From positions 1-35,299 of the forward strand of contig JAFYVL010000024.1 in the NCBI GenBank assembly GCA_017549125.1: a stretch of 35,299 bases of DNA, given 5' to 3'. A program made the position numbers and the translations under genes. Origin of the DNA: Oscillospiraceae bacterium. Lineage in GTDB: Bacteria; Bacillota; Clostridia; Oscillospirales; Oscillospiraceae. Within the stretch, counting starts at the first letter, position 1, and every line of letters starts with the position of its first letter. Below the pieces are notes generated by a model, which had not been told where the DNA came from, made no database searches, and was given only the letters and a program-made list of their open reading frames with translations. This document shows, in pieces, positions 25,401-33,947 of this stretch.

Positions 25401-27080
25401 ATGGCTGAGATCACCGAGAGCAAAAATTTTATTCACGCTTTTATTGAAGAGGATATTGCCGAAGGCGGTCGCTATGCCGGTAAAACCGTGCATACCCGTT
25501 TCCCTCCCGAACCTAATGGTTATCTGCACATTGGTCACTGCAAGGCATTGATCATCGACTTTGGCACCGCCGAAAAATTTGGTGGCCTGTGTAATCTGCG
25601 TATGGACGATACAAACCCCACAAAGGAAGATGTGGAGTTCGTGGAGGCTATCAAGGAAGACATTCATTGGCTGGGCTTTGATTGGGGCGACAGATTCTTC
25701 TATGGCTCTGATTATTTTGAAAAGGACTACGAATTTGCCGTTGAATTGATCAAGAAGGGTCTGGCATACGTTTGCGAACTAACACCTGACCAGTTCAAGG
25801 AATATCGCGGCGATTTGAACACCCCCGCCATCTCCCCTTTCCGTGATCGTCCCATCGAAGAAAGTCTGGATCTGTTCGCAAGAATGCGCGCCGGTGAGTT
25901 TGAGGACAACAAATATACGCTGCGTGCTAAGATTGACTTGGCATCCGGTAACTTCAACATGCGTGACCCGGTTATTTACCGCATCCGTCACATGCATCAC
26001 CACCGCCAGGGTGACAAGTGGTGCATTTACCCCATGTATGACTTTGCACACCCCATCCAGGATGCCCTGGAAGGAATCACCCATAGTTTATGTTCTCTTG
26101 AATTTGAAAATCACCGACCCTTGTACAACTGGGTAGTTGAAAATGTGGGCCTGGAGCATCACCCCCGTCAAATCGAGTTTGCTCGTCTTGGTATCGACCA
26201 TACTGTTCTTTCTAAGCGTAAGCTCAGAGCGTTGGTGGAGAATGAATATGTTTCCGGCTGGGACGATCCTCGTATGCCTACTCTGTGTGGTCTGCGCCGT
26301 CGTGGCTATACCCCCAAAGCTATCCGCAACTTCTGCGACCGCGTTGGTGTTGCTAAGTCGCCCAACACCATCGAGTACGGTTTCCTGGAATACTGTCTGC
26401 GCGAGGATCTGAACGAGACCGCTCAGCGTGTTATGGCTGTACTCAAGCCCATCAAACTGACCATCACCAATTATCCCGAGGGTCAATCTGAGACCTTCGA
26501 GGTTGAGAATAACCCCAACGATCCCGAAGCAGGTACTCGTCAGGTCACATTCTCTCGTAACCTGTGGATTGAAGCCGACGACTTCATGGCCGAGCCCATT
26601 CCCAAGTATAAGCGCCTGTTCCCCAACGGACCTGAGTGCCGTCTAAAGGGTGCATATCTGGTATCCTGTACCGGTTGTGTGCTGGATGACGAGGGTAATG
26701 TGGTAGAGGTTCTGGCTACCTACGACCCCAACTCCCGTGGTGGTGATCCTGCCGATGGCCGTAAGGTCAAGGGCGCAACTATCCATTGGGTAGACGCCGA
26801 CAACTGCTGCGATGCAGAGGTTCGTCAGTATAGTAATCTGTTTGATGATGCCGATCCCGATGCCTCCGGCAAGGATTTCCTGGCTTGTCTGAATCCCAAT
26901 TCTTTGGAAGTTCTCACCGGCTGTAAGGTCGAAAAGAGTTTGGAAGACGCAAAGGCACCTGCATCTTATCAGTTCATGCGTCTGGGTTATTTCTGCCCCG
27001 ACAGCAAGGATTGTAGCTCCGATCATCTGGTCTTTAACCGTAGCGTTAGTCTAAAGGACAGCTTCAAACCTGGCAAATAA
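25401..27080 (+). CDS. glnS: Glutaminyl-tRNA synthetase
   Basis: A 559-residue class I synthetase that charges tRNA-Gln directly. The HIGH motif is in RFPPEPNGYLHIGHCKA (about residue 43) and the KMSKS-type motif is VLSKRKL (about 270). YPMYDFAHPIQDALEGITHSLC, WDDPRMPTLCGLRRRGYTPKAIR and the C-terminal PADGRKVKGATIHWV follow gamma-proteobacterial GlnRS closely, including the two anticodon-binding beta-barrels. I chose the ATG at 25401 (MAEITESKNF), with AGAGGA 8 bases upstream and the promoter just before. Most Firmicutes lack GlnRS and make Gln-tRNA by the GatCAB amidotransferase, so this gene was probably acquired by transfer at some time. Codon use is richer in G/C at third positions than in several neighbours. 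It is convergent with sigE. Confidence 0.97.
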   Translation: MAEITESKNFIHAFIEEDIAEGGRYAGKTVHTRFPPEPNGYLHIGHCKALIIDFGTAEKFGGLCNLRMDDTNPTKEDVEFVEAIKEDIHWLGFDWGDRFFYGSDYFEKDYEFAVELIKKGLAYVCELTPDQFKEYRGDLNTPAISPFRDRPIEESLDLFARMRAGEFEDNKYTLRAKIDLASGNFNMRDPVIYRIRHMHHHRQGDKWCIYPMYDFAHPIQDALEGITHSLCSLEFENHRPLYNWVVENVGLEHHPRQIEFARLGIDHTVLSKRKLRALVENEYVSGWDDPRMPTLCGLRRRGYTPKAIRNFCDRVGVAKSPNTIEYGFLEYCLREDLNETAQRVMAVLKPIKLTITNYPEGQSETFEVENNPNDPEAGTRQVTFSRNLWIEADDFMAEPIPKYKRLFPNGPECRLKGAYLVSCTGCVLDDEGNVVEVLATYDPNSRGGDPADGRKVKGATIHWVDADNCCDAEVRQYSNLFDDADPDASGKDFLACLNPNSLEVLTGCKVEKSLEDAKAPASYQFMRLGYFCPDSKDCSSDHLVFNRSVSLKDSFKPGK

Positions 27081-27084
27081 CATT

Positions 27085-27113
27085 TTAGCCGAGCAGCAAT
27101 TCTGCTCGGCTAA
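27085..27113. terminator. Terminator of glnS, shared with convergent sigE
   Basis: A 12-bp perfect stem (TTAGCCGAGCAG / CTGCTCGGCTAA) with a CAATT loop is followed by TTTTTAT on the plus strand. It begins 5 bases after the glnS stop and ends 9 bases from the sigE stop; on the minus strand only a weak tail follows. Confidence 0.88.
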
Positions 27114-27121
27114 TTTTTATG

Positions 27122-27832
27122 TCATGCGCAGGAGGTTTGTCGAAGAATTTCTTTTTTTAGTCGTTGCATAATACGTTTTTCTAAACGAGAAATATATGAT
27201 TGGGAAATCCCCATCTTCTGCGCCACCTCTTTTTGTGTTAATTCTTGAACACCATTCAGACCATACCGCATTTGTACAATATCACGTTCCCGCTCTGGCA
27301 GATCTTTTACGGCTTGTCTTAATAGGCATAAATCCACGTCATCCTCCAAAGGGCGCATAATAATATCCTCATCGGTCCCAAGAATATCAGAAAGCAGCAG
27401 CTCATTACCATCATAGTCCATATTGATAGGTTCATCCAGGGATACTTCATTTTTTTGATTGGCAATCTTCCGTATATACATCAAAATTTCATTCTCAATG
27501 CATCGTGAGGCATATGTCGCCAATTTAATATTTCGATCTCGTCGATAAGTGCCAATTGCCTTAATCAAACCAATAGTTCCAATAGAGATCAAATCCTCTA
27601 AATTCACCCCGGTATTTTCAAATCGTCTGGCAATAAATACAACCAAACGTAGATTCCTCTCAATTAGAAGCTGTTTTGCAGCCTCATTCCCTTGTTCCAA
27701 CAATTGCAATGCATCTATTTCTTCCTGACCCTTTAGGGGCGGCGGCAGTATATCGGCACCTCCCACATAGAACACATGCCCCGAGGGAACAATCCCTAGT
27801 TTGTTTAATAATCTCCACAACCATTTCTTCAT
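27122..27832 (-). CDS. sigE: Sporulation sigma factor SigE precursor (pro-sigma-E)
   Basis: A 236-residue sigma-70 family protein close to Bacillus pro-sigma-E. Residues 1-20 ([20 protein letters not shown]) are the basic/hydrophobic pro-sequence, followed by the [13 protein letters not shown] processing region. Region 2 has [37 protein letters not shown] and [18 protein letters not shown]; region 4 has the helix-turn-helix [15 protein letters not shown]. SigE directs early mother-cell transcription after cleavage by SpoIIGA. The ATG overlaps the spoIIGA stop in an ATGA, with GGAGG 6 bases upstream, so the two are coupled. sigG, which follows sigE in Bacillus, is not here; glnS is next, convergent. 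Confidence 0.97.
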   Translation of the reverse strand: MKKWLWRLLNKLGIVPSGHVFYVGGADILPPPLKGQEEIDALQLLEQGNEAAKQLLIERNLRLVVFIARRFENTGVNLEDLISIGTIGLIKAIGTYRRDRNIKLATYASRCIENEILMYIRKIANQKNEVSLDEPINMDYDGNELLLSDILGTDEDIIMRPLEDDVDLCLLRQAVKDLPERERDIVQMRYGLNGVQELTQKEVAQKMGISQSYISRLEKRIMQRLKKEILRQTSCA

Positions 27833-28584
27833 AAATAACCTCCTGCTAGTGCTTGATAATATCCGCTTTCACCAATGTTTTCCGGAGCAAATGCTACAAT
27901 TGCACTATATTTTTTCTTTCCTATCCTCAACTCGTCCACCTCCATGGCTAACATTAACGCACCGGCCTGTCCAATTGTATTGTAAGGAATCAACCTTAGT
28001 CCTTTTGATAAAACCACCGATTGTACAGGATCTTTTAATTGCCGTAAAGTGAGTCCAGCCAATTTCAAAGCCACATCAGTACCTACAATCAACACAGGCT
28101 TTCCCGTCAAGGGATCTCGCAATTGATGCCCCGTGTCCCTGAACGCTGTCAGTTTCATTGTTCTGCCATGATGGGTAATTTCAACAGGTAATAATTGGCC
28201 ACCACATTGCCAGAAGCCAACCACATACAATACAAACAGTCCCAATAAGCTTAAAGCTCCAGATAATATATCCGTTTGATCGGTAGCTACCCCATCAATA
28301 ATCAAATTGATCAGCATAAAAATCATAATGGGTCGAACGGAATGCCTTGTCATACCAAATGAACACAGACCAATCAGAATTGTAAAGATAAAATACCAAA
28401 ACCGATTCCCTAGGAAGAACAATTCCTGTTCCATACACAAAGCCCCATAGAACACGCCTACTAACGCACCAGCCAGCAGGCGAACAATGAAGATTCCTGC
28501 ACCACATAATTGATTCGTTCCCATCAATAACATAAAAAGCACCAGGTATCGAATCGCCAATGCCCAAATCACTAACCATCTCAT
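27829..28584 (-). CDS. spoIIGA: Pro-sigma-E processing aspartic protease SpoIIGA
   Basis: A 251-residue protein with about five hydrophobic N-terminal spans (residues 1-125) and a soluble C-terminal aspartic protease half. The catalytic motif is DTG at about residue 150 in [44 protein letters not shown] further on is typical of the family. I chose the ATG at 28584 ([17 protein letters not shown]) because GGAGG lies 6 bases upstream; the frame is open to 28683 but that part has no start signals. It is about 60 residues shorter than the Bacillus protein. It acts in the septal membrane and is triggered across it by SpoIIR. The ATGA overlap with sigE keeps protease and substrate together. Confidence 0.92.
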   Translation of the reverse strand: MRWLVIWALAIRYLVLFMLLMGTNQLCGAGIFIVRLLAGALVGVFYGALCMEQELFFLGNRFWYFIFTILIGLCSFGMTRHSVRPIMIFMLINLIIDGVATDQTDILSGALSLLGLFVLYVVGFWQCGGQLLPVEITHHGRTMKLTAFRDTGHQLRDPLTGKPVLIVGTDVALKLAGLTLRQLKDPVQSVVLSKGLRLIPYNTIGQAGALMLAMEVDELRIGKKKYSAIVAFAPENIGESGYYQALAGGYL

Positions 28585-28626
28585 AGGACACCTCCATATC
28601 ACAATCGGTACATAACAACCAAGCCA

Positions 28627-28661
28627 AGTATATTCCACAGTCTCCAGAAATGCCGTCGCAA
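28627..28661 (-). promoter_or_regulatory. Candidate spoIIG promoter with a long spacer
   Basis: On the minus strand TTGCGA (28661-28656) and TATACT (28632-28627) are 23 bases apart. The Spo0A-activated spoIIG promoter of Bacillus is known for a similarly long spacing of about 22. The match is plausible but unproved. No clear Spo0A box is found between 28585 and 28736; the nearest is at 28798-28806. Confidence 0.4.
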
Positions 28662-28730
28662 GCAGGCACGTGATTTCACCCACGATCTGTCCAACTCTAA
28701 CGGTTCTTCTTCTCTAGATGCGGCAGAAAC

Positions 28731-28765
28731 AAAAAAAGCGGCAGCTGAATCACACAGCTGCCGCT
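28731..28765 (-). terminator. Terminator of the rarA-DUF951 unit
   Basis: On the minus strand an 11-bp stem AGCGGCAGCTG / CAGCTGCCGCT with a 7-base loop is followed by seven T residues. It begins 3 bases after the DUF951 stop and isolates rarA from spoIIGA. Confidence 0.93.
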
Positions 28766-28768
28766 TCA

Positions 28769-28963
28769 TTATGTCGATGAATTATCATCACGAACAATTT
28801 GTCGAATATTCTTTTCAATCTTAAATCTAGCGGTCATAACCTCATGTCCACAACCCTTGCACCGAAGGCGAAAATCTGCGCCTGTACGGAGCACAAGCCA
28901 ACTTTTTTCACCGCAGGGGTGAGCTTTTTTCATGACCAAAATATCCCCAACACGAACATCCAT
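28769..28963 (-). CDS. DUF951 family small protein
   Basis: A 64-residue protein starting MDVRVGDILVMKKAHPCGEKSWLV. It matches DUF951, a small conserved family of Firmicutes with three cysteines (here one in HPCG and two in LRCKGCGH), which may bind metal or nucleic acid. The family's function is not established. I chose the ATG at 28963, 5 bases after the rarA stop; AAGG just before it and GGGGAAA a little further are weak ribosome binding signals. The pair with rarA and the shared terminator suggest one transcript. The basic, glycine- and cysteine-bearing tail (MTARFKIEKNIRQIV) would suit RNA or DNA contact, by inference. Confidence 0.87.
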   Translation of the reverse strand: MDVRVGDILVMKKAHPCGEKSWLVLRTGADFRLRCKGCGHEVMTARFKIEKNIRQIVRDDNSST

Positions 28964-28968
28964 ATTCC

Positions 28969-30231
28969 TTATTTCCCCTTCACTAGATCCCAATATTGCT
29001 TAGCAGCCTGTTCCATCTTATTTTCACCATACCGATAATAGGATGCACCGACCAACTCATCGGGCAAATATTGCTGCTGCACCCATCTGCCGGGAAAATC
29101 ATGGGGATATTGATATCCCTGTTCACGTTCCATCGTATAAGTATCTGCATGCATATTCTGCAGATGTCTTGGAAAATCGCCACCTTTACCCTTACGTACA
29201 TCCTCCAGAGCCATGTCTAAAGCAATGTGTCCTGTATTGGATTTCGGGGAAGTTGCCATGAGAATCGCTGCATCACCCAGAGGGATTCTCGCCTCGGGCA
29301 TTCCCAGCATCAAGGCCATATCCACGGAAGACTTGACAATCGGAATGATCTGAGGAAACGCCAGACCGACATCCTCAGCAGCAATTACCATAAGTCTACG
29401 GCAAGTCGCTTGCAGCTGACCTGCCTCCAATAATCTGGCAAGATAGTGACATGCAGCATCCGGATCAGATCCTCGAATGGATTTTTGCAGCGCAGACAGT
29501 AAATCATAAAAATTATCACCGTCACGATCCGCACGCATAGCGCTCTTCTGCGTTACCATTTTCACATCGTCCAATGACAACACAATGGTATCATCTACAG
29601 GTTTCGCCGCAGAAAACAATACTTCTACTGCATTCAGAGCCTTGCGAATATCACCACCGCATGCACCGGCAATGTACTCGAGTGCCCCTTCTTCAGCTGT
29701 AGCTTTCAATGCAGTGCGTTCCTGCATATAAGCAACCGCACGATTGACCGCTTGTAATGCCGCTTGTGCGGAAATTTGTTTAAACTCAAACACAGTAGAA
29801 CGGCTCAAAATTGCGTTAAATACATAAAAATAAGGATTTTCCGTGGTAGAAGCAATTAATGTGATCTTGCCATTTTCAATGTGCTCCAGCAATGATTGCT
29901 GCTGTTTTTTATTGAAGGATTGAATCTCGTCCAGATATAGCAACACACCATTAGGTGCCATAAAAGTATCCAACTGTGCAACAATATTCTTAATATCTGC
30001 GGTGGATGCGGTAGTAGCATTAAGTTGAAACAAGGTTCGATTGGTCTGCTTTGCAATAATATTTGCAACTGTTGTCTTTCCGGTACCACTAGGTCCATAA
30101 AAGATCATATTCGGGATCTTGCCGGAATCCACCAGGCGCCGCAAGATCGCACCTTGACCCAATATATGATCCTGACCAAACACATCGTCCAAGCTTTGAG
30201 GACGCAACAAATCTGCTAAAGGCTGATACAT
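28969..30231 (-). CDS. rarA: Replication-associated recombination AAA+ ATPase RarA (MgsA)
   Basis: A 420-residue AAA+ protein of clamp-loader type. Walker A is GPSGTGKT at residues 46-53, Walker B is LLYLDEIQ (about 97-104), followed by the sensor segment LIASTTENPYF and the arginine-finger region AILSRSTVFEF. The C-terminal tetramerisation part has AEDVGLAFPQIIPIVKSSVDMALMLGMPEARIPL and the conserved YQYPHDFPGRWV ending. It acts at stalled replication forks, with SSB and polymerase. AAAGGAG lies 6 bases before the ATG. It is divergent from the yfhO-type gene and followed by DUF951. Confidence 0.95.
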   Translation of the reverse strand: MYQPLADLLRPQSLDDVFGQDHILGQGAILRRLVDSGKIPNMIFYGPSGTGKTTVANIIAKQTNRTLFQLNATTASTADIKNIVAQLDTFMAPNGVLLYLDEIQSFNKKQQQSLLEHIENGKITLIASTTENPYFYVFNAILSRSTVFEFKQISAQAALQAVNRAVAYMQERTALKATAEEGALEYIAGACGGDIRKALNAVEVLFSAAKPVDDTIVLSLDDVKMVTQKSAMRADRDGDNFYDLLSALQKSIRGSDPDAACHYLARLLEAGQLQATCRRLMVIAAEDVGLAFPQIIPIVKSSVDMALMLGMPEARIPLGDAAILMATSPKSNTGHIALDMALEDVRKGKGGDFPRHLQNMHADTYTMEREQGYQYPHDFPGRWVQQQYLPDELVGASYYRYGENKMEQAAKQYWDLVKGK

Positions 30232-30255
30232 AAGCAGCTCCTTTCATTTTTAATT

Positions 30256-30284
30256 ATTATATCATAAAAGTAGAGATTTTGCAT
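30256..30284 (-). promoter_or_regulatory. Promoter of rarA
   Basis: On the minus strand a consensus TATAAT (30261-30256) lies 17 bases from a weak ATGCAA (30284-30279). Transcription would start near 30249, just before the AAAGGAG site. Confidence 0.6.
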
Positions 30285-30323
30285 CCTATTTTCTAATTAT
30301 ATAAAAATAATTTTTATTTTATC

Positions 30324-30352
30324 TTTACCCGAAGGAAATAATATGATAGAAT
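30324..30352 (+). promoter_or_regulatory. Promoter of the yfhO-type gene
   Basis: TTTACC (30324-30329) and TAGAAT (30347-30352) are 17 bases apart, 31 bases before the ATG. An A/T-rich perfect palindrome (8-1-8 bases, 30301-30317) lies directly upstream and may be an UP element. Confidence 0.6.
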
Positions 30353-30382
30353 AAAACTTAGCAATCATTCAGGGGGCAAACC

Positions 30383-33286
30383 ATGAAATCCAGAAACCTT
30401 ATTAACAGAAAATGCAACTATTTAGCCATAAGCTTTGGCATGCCATTTGTATCCATGCTTATGATTATGATATTTAATGAATTCTCACCCTTTGGCAATT
30501 CTTCCATGCTGTACTCTGACTGCTATCACCAGTATTTTCCTTTCTTTAAAGCATTCATTCAGGATATTCGTGGCGGCGAATCCTTGGTCTATAGCTTTAA
30601 TGTGGGTATGGGCATGGACTATTTGGGTCTGATCGCATATTACCTGGCCTCACCTCTATATTTACTAGGCCTGCTGTTTCCAGATAGCATGCTTTTGGGC
30701 TTCTTCTCGATGTTAGCGCCCATCCGTCTGGGTCTTGCCGGATTATTCTTCGCCATGTTCCTGCGGAAGGTCTTTAAAAAGAACGATATGTCCATTGCTA
30801 TTTTTGGTAGTTTCTATGCTTTATGCGCATGGACCATGGGTTACCAATGGAATGTCATGTGGTTGGACACCTTTACTCTGCTGCCCCTGGTCATGATGGG
30901 CATGTACAGTTTGCTTAACGAAAGAAGGTTTGTGCTATACACCATAGCACTGGCTCTGTCTGTCTATTCCAATTACTACATTGGCTTCTTCACTTGTATC
31001 TTTGTATTTTTGACCTTTATTTGCTATGAGATCTGCAGATGCACAAGTTTCAAAAAACTAGCATGGGATCTATTATGGATCGCCGGTTTCTCCATGCTAG
31101 CTATAGGTCTAACCGCATTTTTGGAACTACCTGCCTATTCTGCCTTGCAAACCACACAATCCAGTGTCAATAAATTCCCTGAAGATTTTGCGCTGAATAT
31201 TGTGGATTACGAACTATATCCCAATGTAAATGCAGATTGGGATGCCGCAAAACTTGCCTGGGAAGCCGGGAAGATCGGCAAAGCAATTTCCAATGGCTGG
31301 TCTGCTATCTGGGAAGGCTTGAAAGCAATCCTGAATGGAATGAAACAATGCGCTGGAAATATGTTTGGCGGTATTGAGCCCACCTTCAAAGAGGGTCTCC
31401 CCAACCTTTACTGTGGTATTGGCAGTATTCTCTTCGCATTCCTATTCCTGACATGTAAGCAGGTAAAACTGCGTGACAAAATTTGTTCTGTTGCCCTGCT
31501 TATTATCTTTATCCTCAGTTTCTTGATCCGTCAATGGGATTATGTTTGGCACGGATTCCACTTCACCAATATGATCCCCTATCGATTCAGTTTTCTGTTC
31601 AGTTTCGTACTGCTATATATGGCATATCGGGCCTATTTGCATCGAGCTGAATTCAAATTATGGCAAGTTATTATTGCATCTGGATTAGCCATTTTCTTGT
31701 GTCTGAATTCCAATACCATTGACACCTACAAAGAAGCACTAGCTTCCATCGATCTGGGTGCAAATTGGGATGCCATCACAAGTAACTGGAAAGGCACTAC
31801 CGAGGATTGGGATGCATTGCTAAACCACTTTGGCTATTATGCATTCCCTGTATTCAATACACTATTTCTCACCGCATATATCGGTTTCCTGGGGTTCATG
31901 TACTTCCCCAGAAAAAAACCCAGAAGAAAAGACGAACAGGCCGTTCAGTTGTTTGAAGACGCAGCAAACAAGCGGCATCTTATCGGCACCATTGTGCTGG
32001 CATGTATCATGTGTTTTGAGATCATTCTCAACCTGCTGAATTTCTCCATTTTCTTTGATGGTACAACCACCGATTTCTATCCGCGCGGCAAAGAAGATGC
32101 AGAGAAAATCTATCAGGTAATGCACAACCGTGAGGCCGATACTCTATTTTACCGTGCAGAAGCTACCCATTCGCAAACATTAAATGACGGTGCTCTGAAT
32201 GGTTATCATGGCATTTCCACCTTCACCAGCTCTGCGAATGTTAAAATCACCGAGTTCATGAAGGATCTTGGATATGGCGCAAAAGACACCTATAACCGTT
32301 ATTGCTTTGAACAAAGTTCCCCGGTTGCAAACCTCTTCCTGGATCTGAAATACATGATTGAACGTAGCGGTAATCAGACTCAAAACCAATATTTTAATGT
32401 AGTCGCACGTTCTGGAGAGGTAACACTTCTTGAAAACAATGCTTATCTTCCCTTGGGTTTCTTGGCAAATTCTCAACTGGGAATACTGGATTTCAAAACC
32501 TCCAATGATGATTTTGAATTCCAAAATCGCCTACTCCAAACAGCAACCGGCATTGAAGATAATATTTGGAATTATATGGTACTTGGCGAACTGGTCATCA
32601 GTTCCAGCAATGTTGCTATTAACACCAGCCGTAACGACGGATACTGCACATATAGCGCCAGTAACAGCGGCACCATTGTATATTCCTATTATCCTCAGCA
32701 AGAAGGCCTCATGTGCATTGACATCTATCAATCCAAGCGCAATAATATTAATGTCTACCTGAACGGACAGCACCTTTACAGCGAGTCCTACAGCCTCCCA
32801 CAAATGCTTAGCGTATGCAACGTCAAGGTAGGCGATGTGGTTGAGGTTCGTTTCTCCTGCACCGCCGGTGAAAGCGGCAGCATTAATATGGTTGGCGCAA
32901 TCCTCAATGACCAGGCATTTCAAGAGGCTTACAATGTGCTGAGCGCATCCACCTGGAACTTAACCGAATTCAGCAACACAAAAATCAGCGGCACAATTCA
33001 ATGTAATCGTGATGGTCTCATGTACACCTCCATTCCCCAGAACGACAACAATTGGTCTGTTACTGTAGATGGAAAGAAAGTAGACGTTGTGCTGGTTGGT
33101 GATTGCATGATCGGTGTCCCACTTACCAAGGGCAACCATCAGATCACATTCACCTATCACAATTCCAGTTTTACCATCGGTTTGATCATTTCCCTTTTGA
33201 GTTTTGCGATAGTCATCGCTCTTTGGGTGCTGTTCTACAAGCCTAAATTTGAATTTATCAAAAAATTATTCCGGAAAAAGCAATAA
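30383..33286 (+). CDS. YfhO-family multi-spanning membrane protein (GT-C-like fold)
   Basis: A 967-residue membrane protein, recognised from the YfhO family pattern: SMLYSDCYHQYFPFFKAFIQDIRGGESLVYSFNVGMGMDYLG near the start, then about twelve spans, and a C-terminal extracellular domain of about 350 residues before a last span (FTIGLIISLLSFAIVIALWVLFY) and a basic tail. The aspartate in the first loop (YSDCYHQ) is in the place of the catalytic acid of GT-C glycosyltransferases. YfhO proteins are linked to adding sugars to lipoteichoic acid or other wall polymers; that is family knowledge. AGGGGGC precedes the ATG by 6 bases. It contains two tryptophan-rich extracellular stretches (about residues 278-330 and 455-480, with DWDAAKLAWEAGK and NWDAITSNWKGTTEDWDAL). 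It is a stand-alone gene, slightly longer than average. Confidence 0.86.
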   Translation: MKSRNLINRKCNYLAISFGMPFVSMLMIMIFNEFSPFGNSSMLYSDCYHQYFPFFKAFIQDIRGGESLVYSFNVGMGMDYLGLIAYYLASPLYLLGLLFPDSMLLGFFSMLAPIRLGLAGLFFAMFLRKVFKKNDMSIAIFGSFYALCAWTMGYQWNVMWLDTFTLLPLVMMGMYSLLNERRFVLYTIALALSVYSNYYIGFFTCIFVFLTFICYEICRCTSFKKLAWDLLWIAGFSMLAIGLTAFLELPAYSALQTTQSSVNKFPEDFALNIVDYELYPNVNADWDAAKLAWEAGKIGKAISNGWSAIWEGLKAILNGMKQCAGNMFGGIEPTFKEGLPNLYCGIGSILFAFLFLTCKQVKLRDKICSVALLIIFILSFLIRQWDYVWHGFHFTNMIPYRFSFLFSFVLLYMAYRAYLHRAEFKLWQVIIASGLAIFLCLNSNTIDTYKEALASIDLGANWDAITSNWKGTTEDWDALLNHFGYYAFPVFNTLFLTAYIGFLGFMYFPRKKPRRKDEQAVQLFEDAANKRHLIGTIVLACIMCFEIILNLLNFSIFFDGTTTDFYPRGKEDAEKIYQVMHNREADTLFYRAEATHSQTLNDGALNGYHGISTFTSSANVKITEFMKDLGYGAKDTYNRYCFEQSSPVANLFLDLKYMIERSGNQTQNQYFNVVARSGEVTLLENNAYLPLGFLANSQLGILDFKTSNDDFEFQNRLLQTATGIEDNIWNYMVLGELVISSSNVAINTSRNDGYCTYSASNSGTIVYSYYPQQEGLMCIDIYQSKRNNINVYLNGQHLYSESYSLPQMLSVCNVKVGDVVEVRFSCTAGESGSINMVGAILNDQAFQEAYNVLSASTWNLTEFSNTKISGTIQCNRDGLMYTSIPQNDNNWSVTVDGKKVDVVLVGDCMIGVPLTKGNHQITFTYHNSSFTIGLIISLLSFAIVIALWVLFYKPKFEFIKKLFRKKQ

Positions 33287-33291
33287 AACCG

Positions 33292-33319
33292 CAGGCGGTA
33301 CCATGATCGGTACCGCCTG
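33292..33319. terminator. Terminator between the yfhO-type gene and the convergent TetR gene
   Basis: An 11-bp perfect stem (CAGGCGGTACC / GGTACCGCCTG) with a 6-base loop is followed by TTTCTATT on the plus strand. It begins 5 bases after the yfhO-type stop and ends 3 bases before the TetR stop, so it probably serves both. Confidence 0.85.
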
Positions 33320-33322
33320 TTT

Positions 33323-33886
33323 CTATTCGTGCATCTGATTTGCCTTTAAAAAATAATCTGTAACTTCCTCCGGTGAAATCGACAAGCCACGAGCGTACCA
33401 CCAGCGCACTGTACCGATAAAACTATCGATCACATGAGAAAGCCAATAATCCTCCGGAATCCCTCGTTTCGCTCCTTCTGCAAGTATATGCGGTTGGTGT
33501 TGCAATAACCTACCCAATTCATCACGGAAGCATTCCACAAACAGGCCATCACATTGCGCCGTTAATAATCGAAGAATCTGATGATCATTGATCCGCAAAT
33601 GCCGAAATAAGTGCTCAAATACAGATTGCGGCGCTTCACATTGGAATAAATGCCTATGATCCTGCTGTGCATCATTCATAGCATCAAAAATATGGCAAAA
33701 TAAATCTTGGCACAGGGCTTCTATCAATGCCTCCCGCGTCTCAAAATGGGCATAAAATGTGGCTCTGCCGACATCTGCACGCTCGATGATTTTGCTTACC
33801 GTGATGTGGTCTGATTTATTTTCTTGGAGCAATTCCGTAAAGGCACGAAATATAGCCTCCCGACTTTTTCTCTGTCTTCTGTCCAT
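33323..33886 (-). CDS. TetR-family transcriptional regulator
   Basis: A 187-residue protein with an N-terminal TetR helix-turn-helix near residues 28-50 (ITVSKIIERADVGRATFYAHFETREALIEAL) and a variable all-helical ligand domain that contains several Cys and His residues (DLFCHIFDAMNDAQQDHRHLFQCEAP). I chose the ATG at 33886 (MDRRQRKSREAIF), with GGAG 6 bases upstream; an in-frame ATG at 33898 has no ribosome binding site and the open frame beyond it covers the promoter. It is divergent from a zinc-type CDF exporter, with a palindrome and a repeated half-site in the shared region, so it most likely represses the exporter and itself and responds to metal, as SczA does for czcD in streptococci. 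The His/Cys-rich part could hold the metal, by inference. Confidence 0.88.
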   Translation of the reverse strand: MDRRQRKSREAIFRAFTELLQENKSDHITVSKIIERADVGRATFYAHFETREALIEALCQDLFCHIFDAMNDAQQDHRHLFQCEAPQSVFEHLFRHLRINDHQILRLLTAQCDGLFVECFRDELGRLLQHQPHILAEGAKRGIPEDYWLSHVIDSFIGTVRWWYARGLSISPEEVTDYFLKANQMHE

Positions 33887-33947
33887 TCTATTCTCCATAC
33901 ACTTTTTGAAATCTGTTCCATAACATATAGTATCCAGAAAATAACTA

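Noticed and set aside
28585..28683. N-terminal extension of SpoIIGA to 28683
   Set aside because: GGAGG lies 6 bases before the ATG at 28584 and the extra part has no start signals and overlaps the candidate promoter.
30301..30317. A/T-rich perfect palindrome upstream of the yfhO-type gene as an operator
   Set aside because: It is made only of A and T in an A/T-rich gap, where such palindromes arise easily; better explained as an UP element.
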